Below, piece by piece: positions 36,045-46,041 of a DNA stretch of 64,000 bases; the stretch's first letter is position 1, and each line of letters begins with the position of its first letter. The stretch spans positions 2,046,001 to 2,110,000 of the forward strand of contig OY776216.1 in the NCBI GenBank assembly GCA_963675435.1, in the 5' to 3' direction. The position numbers were made by a program, and so were the translations under genes. The DNA is from Saccharicrinis sp963675435. Lineage in GTDB: Bacteria; Bacteroidota; Bacteroidia; Bacteroidales; Marinilabiliaceae. The notes under the pieces were generated by a model, which worked only from the letters and a program-made list of their open reading frames with translations, was not told the origin of the DNA and made no database searches.

Positions 36045-37571
36045 ATGAATAATAAGGATACAGCTTTTTTTGGGCACCCAGTAGGTTTATCTACTCTTTT
36101 TGCCACAGAATTCTGGGAGCGCTTTAGCTACTATGGAATGAGGGGATTCTTCGTTCTGTTTTTAACTGCAGAATTAGCAACTGGAGGTTTTGGTCTTGAT
36201 AAAACCGGTGCATACGCAATTTATGGATTATTTACATCTTTAGTATATCTAACACCTATTGCAGGAGGAATTATTGCAGATAAATTATGGGGACAACGTT
36301 TTTCAATATACGTAGGTGCCCTAATGATGGCAATGGGCCAGTTTGCAATGGCTTTTGGATCATATTATGGTAAAGTAACTCATACTGGCGAATTGCAAAA
36401 TATTCAACAATTTATGTTGTTTGCAGGACTAGGTTTGTTGATTTTAGGAAATGGATTCTTTAAGCCTGTGATTTCAACTATGGTTGGAGGTTTATATCAA
36501 GAAGGTGATTCTGATAGAGATAACGGATTTACTATATTTTATATGGGTATTAATCTAGGAGCCTTGATAACAAACTTTATTGGAGGTACTCTTGCTGAAA
36601 AGATTGGATGGCATTGGGGATTTGTTGCAGCCGGTGTAGGTATGATTGCTTCAACAATTTGGTTTTTTGTTAGGGAAACTTCCGTTGAACAAAAAGAGTC
36701 AGGTTATAGTATAGGTCTTAGACCAAATGATGATGGAAATGTTAAGAGTCGATTAAATTCAAAAGACTGGGGTAAAATTGTAATGTATGCATTAGGAATA
36801 AGTGCATTAATACTTGTAATTGTTTTTGGTATTATTCATGTTCCAAGTATCATTACTAATATTATAGCTATTGCAGCAGCAGTAGTAGGTTTTGGATATT
36901 TAGGATATACAATTTTTTCAAATACCAATGGAAAAACGGAATGGAGTAGAGTTGGAGTTATATTTGTTTTAGCCTTATTTAACATTGCTTTTTGGTCTGG
37001 ATTTGAACAAGCAGGTACATCATTTAATACTTTTGCTGCAGATTTAACAGATCGAGTGGTTTTCGGATGGGAAATCCCAGCTTCTTGGTTTCAATCTGTA
37101 AATGCCTTGTTTATCGTTATTTTGGCTCCAATTTTTACTATTGTTTGGGATCGGTTATCAGCAAAAAAGATGAATCCAAGAACTCCAAATAAATTTGGAT
37201 TTTCATTAGTGTTTTTATCTGTTGGCTTCTTTATTATAGGAGTAGCCAATGATTATGCATCTCATTCGTTGGTTAGTCCATTGTGGTTAGTATTAGTATA
37301 TTTATTACATACAATGGGGGAATTATGTATGTCTCCTGTAGGATTATCAATGATTACAAAATTGTCGCCAACTAAAATCACATCAGTTATGATGGGTACA
37401 TGGTTTGCATCAATAGCATTAGGTAATTATTTGGCTGCAGCTATGACTGCAATTTGTACTTGGTTAGGTTTACCAACATTTTATTTTATAGCAATATACT
37501 CTATTGTATTAGCAGGTATCGCTTTTGCAATTGCTCCTGTTTTAAATAAAATGATGAAAGGAGTTCACTAA
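36045..37571 (+). CDS. POT family proton-coupled peptide MFS transporter
   Basis: 508 residues with 12-14 membrane helices. The proton-coupling signature ExxERFxYY is present in helix 1 (TEFWERFSYYGMRGFF), and the POT signature follows (GLLILGNGFFKPVISTMVGG, then DNGFTIFYMGINLGALI). The C-terminal part includes the substrate-binding helices (FWSGFEQAGTSFNTFA). It imports di- and tripeptides across the inner membrane with protons. A rightward single gene with its own promoter and terminator. It lies near pepD, so peptide uptake and hydrolysis are close neighbours, though on opposite strands. Confidence 0.93.
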   Translation: MNNKDTAFFGHPVGLSTLFATEFWERFSYYGMRGFFVLFLTAELATGGFGLDKTGAYAIYGLFTSLVYLTPIAGGIIADKLWGQRFSIYVGALMMAMGQFAMAFGSYYGKVTHTGELQNIQQFMLFAGLGLLILGNGFFKPVISTMVGGLYQEGDSDRDNGFTIFYMGINLGALITNFIGGTLAEKIGWHWGFVAAGVGMIASTIWFFVRETSVEQKESGYSIGLRPNDDGNVKSRLNSKDWGKIVMYALGISALILVIVFGIIHVPSIITNIIAIAAAVVGFGYLGYTIFSNTNGKTEWSRVGVIFVLALFNIAFWSGFEQAGTSFNTFAADLTDRVVFGWEIPASWFQSVNALFIVILAPIFTIVWDRLSAKKMNPRTPNKFGFSLVFLSVGFFIIGVANDYASHSLVSPLWLVLVYLLHTMGELCMSPVGLSMITKLSPTKITSVMMGTWFASIALGNYLAAAMTAICTWLGLPTFYFIAIYSIVLAGIAFAIAPVLNKMMKGVH

Positions 37572-37593
37572 AAAAAAATTCTGAGAAATAATG

Positions 37594-37630
37594 AAACCCG
37601 ATATGCATATTTGTATGTCGGGTTTTTTAT
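37594..37630 (+). terminator. Intrinsic terminator of the POT gene
   Basis: AAACCCGA (37594-37601) pairs with TCGGGTTT (37618-37625), followed by further T. Confidence 0.7.
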
Positions 37631-37762
37631 GTCAGAAACTATAACAATTTTGGGCGGAGTTGTAGATTTGAGAGAAATGCTTTTGGGTGATCTTTGTTTT
37701 ATATATTGGAAAAGGTTGTTTATCAAAATTATCAAGTTTAGTAAGTTGTAATTCATGATTAT

Positions 37763-37783
37763 AAAAGTAGAATACTACTTTTG
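37763..37783 (+). promoter_or_regulatory. Promoter overlapped by a perfect inverted repeat
   Basis: TACTTTTG at 37776-37783 matches the -7 box. It is overlapped by AAAAGTAG-aata-CTACTTTT (37763-37782), a perfect 8-bp inverted repeat with a 4-bp centre, placed where a repressor would block RNA polymerase. Confidence 0.45.
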
Positions 37784-37815
37784 CCCATATTATTAATGTT
37801 AATTATGTTATATCA

Positions 37816-38817
37816 ATGCGAATTCTAGTTGGATTAATCTTTTTAATGCAATTTTTCAGTGCTGGATATGGTCAGATTTCTGATCAAGTTAAGGAAAGAA
37901 TTGATGCTGACTATAATGATCTTCCGGATATTGAACACTTTGGAGCAAAATTAAATCATGATTTCTTCTCTAAATTTGATAAGGTAGGAGCTATTTATTA
38001 TTGGATATGCACAAATATAGATTATGATACAAAGATTCACTTTAGTAAAAAAGGAGGATATACATATGATTTTAAATATAAAACCAGAGAAGAAAAGGTA
38101 GAGAAGATTCAGGAGATAGATAATAAAATGGCTTCGGATGCTTTTAAATCAAAAAAAGCAGAAGGTAAAGTATATGCACATTTATTTAAAAAAATGTGTG
38201 ATAATACAGGTGTTGATTGCGAAGTAATTTCAGGTGTGTTAAAATCAAAGTATAAAGATATAGGTAGGAAACCAGGGCGATCAGATCATCTATGGAATGC
38301 AGTTAAAATAAATAATAAATGGCAATTGATTGATGCTTCAATGGGGGCCGGATTTTTAAATGAACTAGAGCAGGTATTTGTAAAAGAATACTCTGAAATC
38401 TTTTTTATGATGAATGCAAAAGAGTTTTCACTTACTCATTACCCCAAGAGAGCCCAATGGCTGTTTTGCGATACTACTCCTGAAGAATTTGAAAGCTTAC
38501 CATTATTTCATTATCGTTATTTTCGTTTTAAAGTGGAATTAAGCAGTCCGTTGAATGGTGTTATATCAACGCTTAATGAAGACTATTTATCTATCCATTT
38601 TAAGGAGAAAGAAAAGGTTAATTTTCAAGATTTAATGGGGTTTTCATACGGTATTGAAAAAGAAGATCAATTGGCTAAAATTGTGCCTTTAAAGAAAGGA
38701 AATATACTAACATTGAACATTCCTGTAAAAGATATTAAATACGACTATTTAACCGTCTTTTTTAAAGCCCAGCCATTGGTGAGTTATCGAATTAAAATTT
38801 CAAGTAGTTTTAAATAA
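37816..38817 (+). CDS. Transglutaminase-fold protein without catalytic cysteine
   Basis: 333 residues, signal peptide of about 20 residues (hydrophobic LVGLIFLMQFFSAGYG). Residues about 45-180 match the transglutaminase-like superfamily: KVGAIYYWICTNIDYD, AHLFKKMCDNTGVDCEVISG, SDHLWNAVKINNKWQLIDA. The His158 and Asp173 of the catalytic triad are kept, but the usual Cys of the G-x-C-x-x-Y-A motif is Gly117 (KKAEGKVYA). It is probably not an active protease or transglutaminase; family members without Cys are thought to bind peptide or wall material. The C-terminal 130 residues are beta-rich and unknown. It ends 12 bp from the converging TonB-like gene. Confidence 0.8.
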   Translation: MRILVGLIFLMQFFSAGYGQISDQVKERIDADYNDLPDIEHFGAKLNHDFFSKFDKVGAIYYWICTNIDYDTKIHFSKKGGYTYDFKYKTREEKVEKIQEIDNKMASDAFKSKKAEGKVYAHLFKKMCDNTGVDCEVISGVLKSKYKDIGRKPGRSDHLWNAVKINNKWQLIDASMGAGFLNELEQVFVKEYSEIFFMMNAKEFSLTHYPKRAQWLFCDTTPEEFESLPLFHYRYFRFKVELSSPLNGVISTLNEDYLSIHFKEKEKVNFQDLMGFSYGIEKEDQLAKIVPLKKGNILTLNIPVKDIKYDYLTVFFKAQPLVSYRIKISSSFK

Positions 38818-38829
38818 AATTATCTAATT

Positions 38830-39774
38830 TTAGTTTAAAACAAAATGATAAGTAATGGTTCCTTTTTGAAATGCTGAAGCATTCGGATCAGAATTAAATT
38901 TAGCTTTTTTTGCAGCTTCAATTGCAGCTTTTTTTAAGGTAGAGTTTTGTGTTGTAGATCCCTTAAGTTGATATTCAGCACTAACAACTTTCCCGTATTT
39001 ATCCACAGTAACCTGCACTACAACAACACCTTCTTCCTGAATACTATAACTAGGTTGTGGTAAAGATCCAACTAAAGACCTTCCTGTTAAATCAAACCCA
39101 GATCCTGAATTACCTAAACCACTACCTGTTCTGTTTTTACTATTTGGGTCACCTGTAACGTATCCTTGATTGCCGGAACCTCCTGCATCTCCTTCAGATG
39201 TACTGTTGCTATTTGATTTACCAAAAGCCCCACTTACTTTATTTCTGGCATCATCAGCAATACGTTGCTTTTCTTCTCTCTCCTTTCTGGCTTCTTCTTC
39301 TTTACGCAGACGTTCAGCCTCAGCTTTTCTTTTTGCTTCAGCTTCCTCTCTGGCCTTTCTATCTGCTTCTTCTCTTTCTTTTCGATCTTTCTCTTCCTGT
39401 ATTTTTCTCTCTTGCTCCTCTTTTTGTTTTTTTAAGCGATCTTCCTCTTCTTTCTTTTTTTGTTCAGCACTTTTAATTTCAGGAGCTTCATCATAGTCCT
39501 GTGTTTTAATAGACTCCTCTGCTTTTGGAACTGATTTTTCCTTTGGTGTTGGAGGAGGTGTTGTTTGTTTTGGTTCAGAAGGTGTTGGTTGCGAAGATGT
39601 TTTTGGAGGCTCTATTTCACCCAATCCTGTTTGTACATTACCCAGATTTACTAATATTCCTTCTTCTTGTTGAGGAATAGTTTTTAAACCAAAGAAAATG
39701 AGCAGTAGAAGTACAATAATATGGAATAGTATTGAACCAATAATTCCGTGTCGATTATATTTTTTTTGCATCAT
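38830..39774 (-). CDS. TonB/TolA-like energy transducer
   Basis: 314 residues. One N-terminal membrane helix (GSILFHIIVLLLLIFFGL), a Pro-rich stretch (about 55-95), a highly charged Glu/Lys/Arg coiled coil as in TolA (about 100-185), a Gly/Ser/Asn-rich linker, and a TonB-type C-terminal domain (EGVVVVQVTVDKYGKVVSAEY then AAKKAKFN). With ExbB and two ExbD genes directly upstream it should couple the proton gradient to the outer membrane. The TolA-like coil leaves open whether it serves TonB-dependent uptake or Tol-type envelope division work. Confidence 0.85.
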   Translation of the reverse strand: MMQKKYNRHGIIGSILFHIIVLLLLIFFGLKTIPQQEEGILVNLGNVQTGLGEIEPPKTSSQPTPSEPKQTTPPPTPKEKSVPKAEESIKTQDYDEAPEIKSAEQKKKEEEDRLKKQKEEQERKIQEEKDRKEREEADRKAREEAEAKRKAEAERLRKEEEARKEREEKQRIADDARNKVSGAFGKSNSNSTSEGDAGGSGNQGYVTGDPNSKNRTGSGLGNSGSGFDLTGRSLVGSLPQPSYSIQEEGVVVVQVTVDKYGKVVSAEYQLKGSTTQNSTLKKAAIEAAKKAKFNSDPNASAFQKGTITYHFVLN

Positions 39775-39802
39775 TTAATATCTTTGAATTAAATAAACTA
39801 AC

Positions 39803-40198
39803 CTATCGGGGTTGAGTTGCTAATATTAGTTTATACTTATTTTTAATGGCGATATCTCTTATTTTGCCAACAACAGAAAAAGGAACAGATTCGTCGACGT
39901 GTAAAGCAATATAAGTTTCTGGTTCCTCAGCCATTATTTCTTTTAAATTTCGTTCCAGTCTCCAAAAAGATACTTCGTCACCTTCAATAAAATATCGCAA
40001 ATCTTTAGTTACAGAAATAGTTGTATTGGGTTTTGCTGATACCTGATGGTCACTTTTAGGAAGCGTAAGATCGCTATTGGCAATAGGTGTAACTAATGTG
40101 GATGTTATCATAAAGAATATGAGCAATAGAAATACTATGTCAGTCATACTTGACATACTAAATCCAGATTCAACTTTACTTCTTCTTCTTAACCCCAT
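39803..40198 (-). CDS. exbD: ExbD/TolR biopolymer transport protein
   Basis: 131 residues. One N-terminal membrane helix carrying the proton-path Asp (SMTDIVFLLLIFFMITSTLV, Asp near residue 20) and a periplasmic ExbD/TolR domain. It lies 28 bp before the TonB-like gene and 68 bp after a second ExbD gene. Two ExbD subunits per ExbB are common in Bacteroidota. Confidence 0.92.
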   Translation of the reverse strand: MGLRRRSKVESGFSMSSMTDIVFLLLIFFMITSTLVTPIANSDLTLPKSDHQVSAKPNTTISVTKDLRYFIEGDEVSFWRLERNLKEIMAEEPETYIALHVDESVPFSVVGKIRDIAIKNKYKLILATQPR

Positions 40199-40266
40199 AT
40201 TGTTTGAATTATTTGCTTTTTTCAGACAAGCAATCTTTAACTTTTAATATCCACTTATAACTTTTT

Positions 40267-40656
40267 CTACCTAATGTCTAATACAACCTTTATGGCATTG
40301 CTTTCAGCAATATCTAAAAGTTTTGCAACATCACCGGTAGGAGCATTCTTATCTGTACGTAGTTTTATATATGTTTTATCAGTGCTTTTAAATTCTTTTA
40401 GTATGGTAGATTCAAGATTTGATTCTGAAACCCTACTATTACCTATGTAAAAACTACCTGCCGAAGTTACACGAGCATTTATAAATTTTTCAATTACTAC
40501 TTTTTTGCTGGCTTGTTTTGGAATAAGTAATTTGATGGCATTGGGATGTACCATTGTTGAGGTAATCATAAAGAAAATAAGAAGCAGGAATACGATGTCT
40601 GTCATACTCGACATACTGAAACTTGCATTTATTTTCGTTCTTCTTTTTAAAGCCAT
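40267..40656 (-). CDS. exbD: ExbD/TolR biopolymer transport protein (second copy)
   Basis: 129 residues. It shares the helix and Asp of its neighbour (SMTDIVFLLLIFFMITSTMV), but the periplasmic part differs (KLLIPKQASKKVVIEKF). It probably forms a hetero-oligomer with the other ExbD and the ExbB encoded 88 bp upstream. Confidence 0.92.
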   Translation of the reverse strand: MALKRRTKINASFSMSSMTDIVFLLLIFFMITSTMVHPNAIKLLIPKQASKKVVIEKFINARVTSAGSFYIGNSRVSESNLESTILKEFKSTDKTYIKLRTDKNAPTGDVAKLLDIAESNAIKVVLDIR

Positions 40657-40744
40657 AGTAATATAAATGATAGAATTTAGATAAGAGATAAGAGATAAAC
40701 TAAAAAATAAGATCTCTTATCTACAGTCTTTAATCTGATTTTCT

Positions 40745-41434
40745 TTATGCTACAGGTTCATTTAATAAATCCATAAATTCCATAGTTCTTGCTTCAAGTT
40801 TGAAAACTACTTTTTCAACGCGAGCAACTAAAAAGTTGTAAGCAAAATAGGCCATAATACCAATTGCCAATCCTGTTACAGTAGTTACCATTGCTGTGTA
40901 AATACCCGATGAAAGTAGGCCAACATCAATATTGTTTCCTGCATTTGCCATATCAAAGAACGCTCTAATCATACCAATAACCGTACCTAAAAAACCAATC
41001 ATTGGAGCTCCACCTGAAACAGTTGCAAGAGTAGGTAATCCTTTCTCAAGACGACTAATTTCTAAATTACCAACATTTTCAATAGCAGTATTTACGTCAG
41101 ATAAAGGTCTTCCAATTCTGCTAATTCCTTTTTCAATCATTCTACTTACAGGATTATCTACTTGTTGACAAAGAGAATAAGCAGAATCTATTTTTCCGTC
41201 GTGTATGTATTCTTTAATTTTATTCATAAAGCTCATATCCTCAGCAGCAGCCTTTCGGATAGCAAAAAATCTTTCAACAAAAATATAAATAGCCACAAAA
41301 GAAAGAAGGATCATCGGAACCATAATCCATCCACCATTTATCGCCATTTCTATATAGTTCATTTGGTTTTCTACAACATCTGCAGCAGCTTCTGCATTTT
41401 CTGTGGTCGATTGTATCAATAATAGTAGACTCAT
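40745..41434 (-). CDS. exbB: MotA/TolQ/ExbB proton channel protein
   Basis: 229 residues, three membrane segments (about 30-50, 125-150, 165-195). The proton-channel signature is present: GGAPMIGFLGTVIGMIRAFFDMA and IYTAMVTTVTGLAIGIMAYFAYN. It forms the pentameric inner-membrane channel that works with the two ExbD proteins. It is first of the exbB-exbD-exbD-tonB run, 78 bp downstream of tamB, so tamB and this set may be one envelope operon. The small gaps with no terminator between the four genes support co-transcription. Confidence 0.93.
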   Translation of the reverse strand: MSLLLLIQSTTENAEAAADVVENQMNYIEMAINGGWIMVPMILLSFVAIYIFVERFFAIRKAAAEDMSFMNKIKEYIHDGKIDSAYSLCQQVDNPVSRMIEKGISRIGRPLSDVNTAIENVGNLEISRLEKGLPTLATVSGGAPMIGFLGTVIGMIRAFFDMANAGNNIDVGLLSSGIYTAMVTTVTGLAIGIMAYFAYNFLVARVEKVVFKLEARTMEFMDLLNEPVA

Positions 41435-41512
41435 GAAATGTATGTGTTAATTATATTTTGTGTAAAAATATATAATTTGTTTTAAAATGATAACGGAATA
41501 ACTGTTATAAAA

Positions 41513-44500
41513 TTATTCAGAAGTTGTATTGTTGTTTTGTGAAGGAGCTGTTTGGAGATTTTTTTCAGTTTCCAGCTCAATTTCTTTTTCCTTTTTTGCT
41601 TTTCCAGTAATCAAGTTCCAATATTTTCTAATCAATTCACCCAATGTATTGAATTCTTCCTGATAAGATAATCCAACACCCTGGGTTGTAGGTGAGTTGT
41701 CGTAACTAAAATCATCGTTGCTGTGGGTATACGCTTTAGCTCTTAATGAACCTGATTTGTTGAGTTTTACATTCATGTCAAAATCCCCAACGATATTACT
41801 TGTGTTTTGCTGAACCGCACTATATCCTCCGTATTCAACATTACCATTTAATGATACTCTGTTGTTAAATAATTGTGTAGAAAGCGCCACTTCAATCTGT
41901 TCACTTGAAATTTCGTCTTCAGGTCTGTAATTGATACCTATATCTAAATCATTGCTGATTTGTGATAACCAGTTGCTCAAGTAACTAGAAAGCATTTCTG
42001 ATGTTGTTGTTAATGCTGCCGTGTTAACCTGGTTATTGTTTCCAGAACCTGCATTGTAACTAGGAGTAAAGAACTTATTTAGGATAAGAAGAGACAATAC
42101 CTGTCTGTTTAGTTCTTCCTCTGTGTTTATGGCATCTTCAATAATGTTTTGAGTAGATTCTTCCATTGTTGGAGCAGAAATATCAAATTTTACAGAAGGT
42201 TGTGATAAGCGGCCTCCTAAAATCAAATCGCAATTGATAGGTATACGCTTGTAAATCTCACTATTTTCATTGATATCTTCGCCAGATGGAGCAACAAGTG
42301 GTTGTATGGATGTTTTAATTTTATAGGTAGCTGTAATGTCAATTAGGGCATTATAAGGATTACCTTCCCATAAAACGGTACCTCCCTTGTTGATATCAAA
42401 ATGTTTGTTAACTACATTTTCAAGTGAAAATAAATAATCTCCCTGTTCTGCAATATAATCTCCATAAAAGTTAATTTCACCTTCTTTTGATATTTGAATC
42501 TGCAAGAATCCATTACCGGAACTTCTTAAAATATCACCAACTGTAGGATCAAAAATTACTTGTAATTGGGCATCAGGAGTAATTTCAATACCCATATTCA
42601 TCGAAAAATTGGAAAGATCAACTTTATAATCATCTTCTTTATTTTGCGAAGACATCGTGAAAGTTGAGTCTGAATGATTTATAAATTGAATGAAATTGTT
42701 ATCCAGAGATTCTTCTCTGTCTGAAATCGGAATAAATAGTTTTGTATTTCGTTCAGATTTCCCTTGTATGTCAATATTTAAATCGTACGTTTTACCTGTT
42801 ACAGCAAGATCACCTGATGCATAAACATTACCATAATATAAAGGGTTATCTTTAACTGTAGTGTTTAAAACTTGCATATTATTTGCCCTTGCATATAAAT
42901 TATAGGACATGTCGTAAAAATTATTATGCAGAATAACTCCAGTGAAAGACCCCTGTTTGTCATCAATGTCAGTGACTGTCATATCTTTAAATACAAGGGA
43001 GTCAGATGTTAATCTAATACTATCTTCAATGAAAAATGAACATTTTAACAGGTCTATATCAAATTTCGTTTTATTCACCTTTAAATTACCATCTAATTCT
43101 AAACGATCAATACCGTTTCTTAATTTAATATTTCCAGAAGCTGTACCTTTTAAGTTTTGGGCAATTTTACTCAAGTATAAATTTAAGAATCCAATAGGTA
43201 AGCTATCTACATCAAAAGCGAATTCATAATTTTTATTTTGAGGACTAAAATATCCACCTCCAATAATTGTATTGATATCACCTTTTTGAGCTTTGGTGTT
43301 TAAAATAACAGCATTTCTTTCTTTATCCCATGAAGAATTAATTCTGAAGTTGCCAATCTCTTCATCATTTACATTAAAATCGTTAATAAATAAATTACTT
43401 GAAATAATTGGTGACTCAATATTTTCACTCACTTCAACTTCTCCATTCAAAAGGCCTTTGAAGCCTAACCTCTTAATGTTTAAAAAACGGGTTGTTTCTT
43501 CAAGATTGATGTTTCTGAAATAAACCGATAATAAATTTTCACCAGTTTGGTACATTGAACCGTTTATACTTATTTCCTGATTTAGGTGATGTGTTCGGAA
43601 TGTGTTAATTTTTAATCCACTGGGATTTATATAAAATGATGATTCCTGAATTCTCCAAGTTGTATCATTAATAATAATTGCAGATGGTAATATATTTGTA
43701 CTTGAATAAATATCGCCAGTAATTGATTTGTTAAATGTACTGCTGGTAAAAATGGCACCACTGTTGGTTTTCTCTTCCCAATTGTTCCAAAAAATATTTG
43801 CATTTAAAGTGTCGTTAAGGGACTGTTGAGTTAAAGTGAAATTATAAAATGGAAGAAGATCGCCAAAAAATATAGTCTCACACCTTAGGTTGCTGGTTAT
43901 TTTAGAGCTATCACTTTTTAAATAAAAGTTTATTTTGTTACCATGGACCGAGTTGTATTTTAACTCATCAAAAGTACCATCTATCTCTAAGTCATTTTCA
44001 GTACTTATAAATCTACCGTTAATTTCACTGTTATCTGCTATGTATATTTTAGGATTAAATGTATTAAGAAGATCCTGTAGTTGTTTTGTTTTTATCGTAA
44101 AATTAATATTACAGGGAGAGTTGTCAAAACTTTCTTTTGTGGCAAATAATGAGGGTAAATAGGTGCTTAAGACTTGGTTTACTTGTTTAGGAATTGATTT
44201 TAATTGATAGTCACCTTTTAGCTCAGCATCTAATATATTTGAATTAATGGTTAAGGATTTTAATCCCTGAAGATCACGAGATGAATTAATAACAAAGCTG
44301 TCTAGTTTAAAAGTGCTGTTCTCTGTTTCAATACTTCCGTCTACTAACTTAATGTTTCCTTTAATATCATTAAGATTATTACCATATAAGAATGAATAAA
44401 TATCAGCGTTAATCGTACTATTTTTTAATGAAGGTGCAATTTTTAGTTTATCAAGTTTCAAATTGTGCACCGCAGCGTTGAAATCAAATTCAGGAACTTC

Positions 44501-46033
44501 ATTCTGAAAATCCATTTTCCCTTTAAACTCAACCTGAGCATTGGGATCGTTCAACGATATTTTTCCATTAAATCGCTTATTGGATAGTAATCCATTCAGT
44601 ATAATCTTTTCATATTTATAATTGTTATAATCTATCGAATCAATTGTTCCGTTAATGTATGCATTAAAATGTTTATCAACCGTTCTATAGCCTTGGATTG
44701 AGATGTCCATGGTTACATTGTTTAGATTTTGCTCAGAATTAATGATTTTTCCTATGTTAAGAGATGTTGTATTAAGGAATCCTGAATAAACCAATTTATT
44801 ACCTTCGGTTACTTTAATACCAAGGTCTGTTTTTAACTTTCCAATCTCCGTTGAAAATTCTCCGTATGCAACTAAATTGTCAATAAATCCTGAGAAATTT
44901 CCGCTATAGTCTATGTTTCCAAATTTTTCAAAAGATGAAGGAAAACTCAACTCCCCTGAATTTTTAATTAAGGGCAAAAGTTTAGTTAAATCAGTTATGT
45001 TTGTCGATAGTCTTTTTACATTTAGGAATAAAAACGTTTCTTGAATGTTGGGTAATCCTTTTATATCAAAACTAGTTTGAATATTTGTATTTGTTCCCGC
45101 GTTAATAAAAATATTACGCCCTTTAATGTCATTTATAGTACCCTCTAGAATACCTTTCATATTGATGGGGTATTTTATTTTTGGTAATGTTGGAAAAAAT
45201 AAAGCCAGATCATTATAATTTGATGAAATTGAATTGATTTTGGCACTGAATGGGATGTTAGTAATATCATTATCAGCAATTGAAGCAGAGTCCTTTTTTA
45301 CATTTAAATATTCAATACTTACAAATGAGTGTTTTAGTTTTGCTCTAAAAGCTTTTATTCCGAAGCTATTTTTTCCCAAAGCTAATATTCCCTTAGTGTT
45401 TGTTAATGATAATCCGGAACGTTCCTTAAATGATAAATTGCTGATTCGAGCAGAAATAGAATCTTCAAGAAATTTAATTTTATCGATGGATAGGTTTAAC
45501 TGCGAAATTTGAATGTTATTTCTATCAAAACCATTATTGTGATTGGTTTTTGATTCGTAGTTTCTATAATTCAAATTACAATTTCGAACCTTAATTTCTT
45601 TGGTGTGATATTTCCATTTCGAATTAGAGGAACTTTTGTTTTTAAGAGAGTCAATAATAAACTGAAAATTATGCGTTTTCCCTTTTTTTGAAATTTTAGA
45701 AATCGCATTAATTGCAGTCAGCCTACTAAAGTATATTTGATTTTTCGAAAAAATAAGAGAATCAATGGAAGCTTCAAGTTTGTTCGCATAAATCAGTGTG
45801 TCTTTGTTTTGGTCTTTAATTAAGAAATCTGTAATAACTAATTTCTTTATCGGTTTAAAGCTGATTTGTTCCAAAGTTACTTCTACGCCAAAGTCTTCGG
45901 ATAACTGAGATGTGATCCTTTTGCCTATTGAATTTTGAACCCCGGGTATTAATAGAATAAAATATATTAATATCGGAAGAATAATAAGGCTTAGAATGAA
46001 ATAGAATAATATTTTATAAGATTTTTTAATAAT
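41513..46033 (-). CDS. tamB: TamB-like translocation and assembly module protein
   Basis: About 1500 residues. A long beta-rich periplasmic protein ending in the DUF490/TamB C-terminal domain (EGEINFYGDYIAEQGDYLFSL, then NPYNALIDITATY and NCDLILGGRLSQPSVKFDI). It bridges inner and outer membranes for protein or lipid delivery. The first ATG/GTG/TTG in frame is TTG at 45874, but the frame stays open upstream to 46069 and encodes a convincing membrane anchor (SYKILFYFILSLIILPILIY) and the family-typical IPGVQNSIGKRI and SEDFGVEV. No standard start codon lies there. I place the start at an ATT near 46033 (ATT AAA AAA). A frameshift is the alternative, because an ATG-led 23-codon frame at 46113-46042 ends where this one begins. 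Confidence 0.75.
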   Translation of the reverse strand: MIKKSYKILFYFILSLIILPILIYFILLIPGVQNSIGKRITSQLSEDFGVEVTLEQISFKPIKKLVITDFLIKDQNKDTLIYANKLEASIDSLIFSKNQIYFSRLTAINAISKISKKGKTHNFQFIIDSLKNKSSSNSKWKYHTKEIKVRNCNLNYRNYESKTNHNNGFDRNNIQISQLNLSIDKIKFLEDSISARISNLSFKERSGLSLTNTKGILALGKNSFGIKAFRAKLKHSFVSIEYLNVKKDSASIADNDITNIPFSAKINSISSNYNDLALFFPTLPKIKYPINMKGILEGTINDIKGRNIFINAGTNTNIQTSFDIKGLPNIQETFLFLNVKRLSTNITDLTKLLPLIKNSGELSFPSSFEKFGNIDYSGNFSGFIDNLVAYGEFSTEIGKLKTDLGIKVTEGNKLVYSGFLNTTSLNIGKIINSEQNLNNVTMDISIQGYRTVDKHFNAYINGTIDSIDYNNYKYEKIILNGLLSNKRFNGKISLNDPNAQVEFKGKMDFQNEVPEFDFNAAVHNLKLDKLKIAPSLKNSTINADIYSFLYGNNLNDIKGNIKLVDGSIETENSTFKLDSFVINSSRDLQGLKSLTINSNILDAELKGDYQLKSIPKQVNQVLSTYLPSLFATKESFDNSPCNINFTIKTKQLQDLLNTFNPKIYIADNSEINGRFISTENDLEIDGTFDELKYNSVHGNKINFYLKSDSSKITSNLRCETIFFGDLLPFYNFTLTQQSLNDTLNANIFWNNWEEKTNSGAIFTSSTFNKSITGDIYSSTNILPSAIIINDTTWRIQESSFYINPSGLKINTFRTHHLNQEISINGSMYQTGENLLSVYFRNINLEETTRFLNIKRLGFKGLLNGEVEVSENIESPIISSNLFINDFNVNDEEIGNFRINSSWDKERNAVILNTKAQKGDINTIIGGGYFSPQNKNYEFAFDVDSLPIGFLNLYLSKIAQNLKGTASGNIKLRNGIDRLELDGNLKVNKTKFDIDLLKCSFFIEDSIRLTSDSLVFKDMTVTDIDDKQGSFTGVILHNNFYDMSYNLYARANNMQVLNTTVKDNPLYYGNVYASGDLAVTGKTYDLNIDIQGKSERNTKLFIPISDREESLDNNFIQFINHSDSTFTMSSQNKEDDYKVDLSNFSMNMGIEITPDAQLQVIFDPTVGDILRSSGNGFLQIQISKEGEINFYGDYIAEQGDYLFSLENVVNKHFDINKGGTVLWEGNPYNALIDITATYKIKTSIQPLVAPSGEDINENSEIYKRIPINCDLILGGRLSQPSVKFDISAPTMEESTQNIIEDAINTEEELNRQVLSLLILNKFFTPSYNAGSGNNNQVNTAALTTTSEMLSSYLSNWLSQISNDLDIGINYRPEDEISSEQIEVALSTQLFNNRVSLNGNVEYGGYSAVQQNTSNIVGDFDMNVKLNKSGSLRAKAYTHSNDDFSYDNSPTTQGVGLSYQEEFNTLGELIRKYWNLITGKAKKEKEIELETEKNLQTAPSQNNNTTSE

Positions 46034-46041
46034 TTTGCGTT

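Noticed and set aside
39170..39496. Plus-strand ORFs opposite the TonB-like gene
   Set aside because: These Ser/Ala/Phe-rich and Leu-rich frames are shadows of the Glu/Lys coiled coil on the minus strand.
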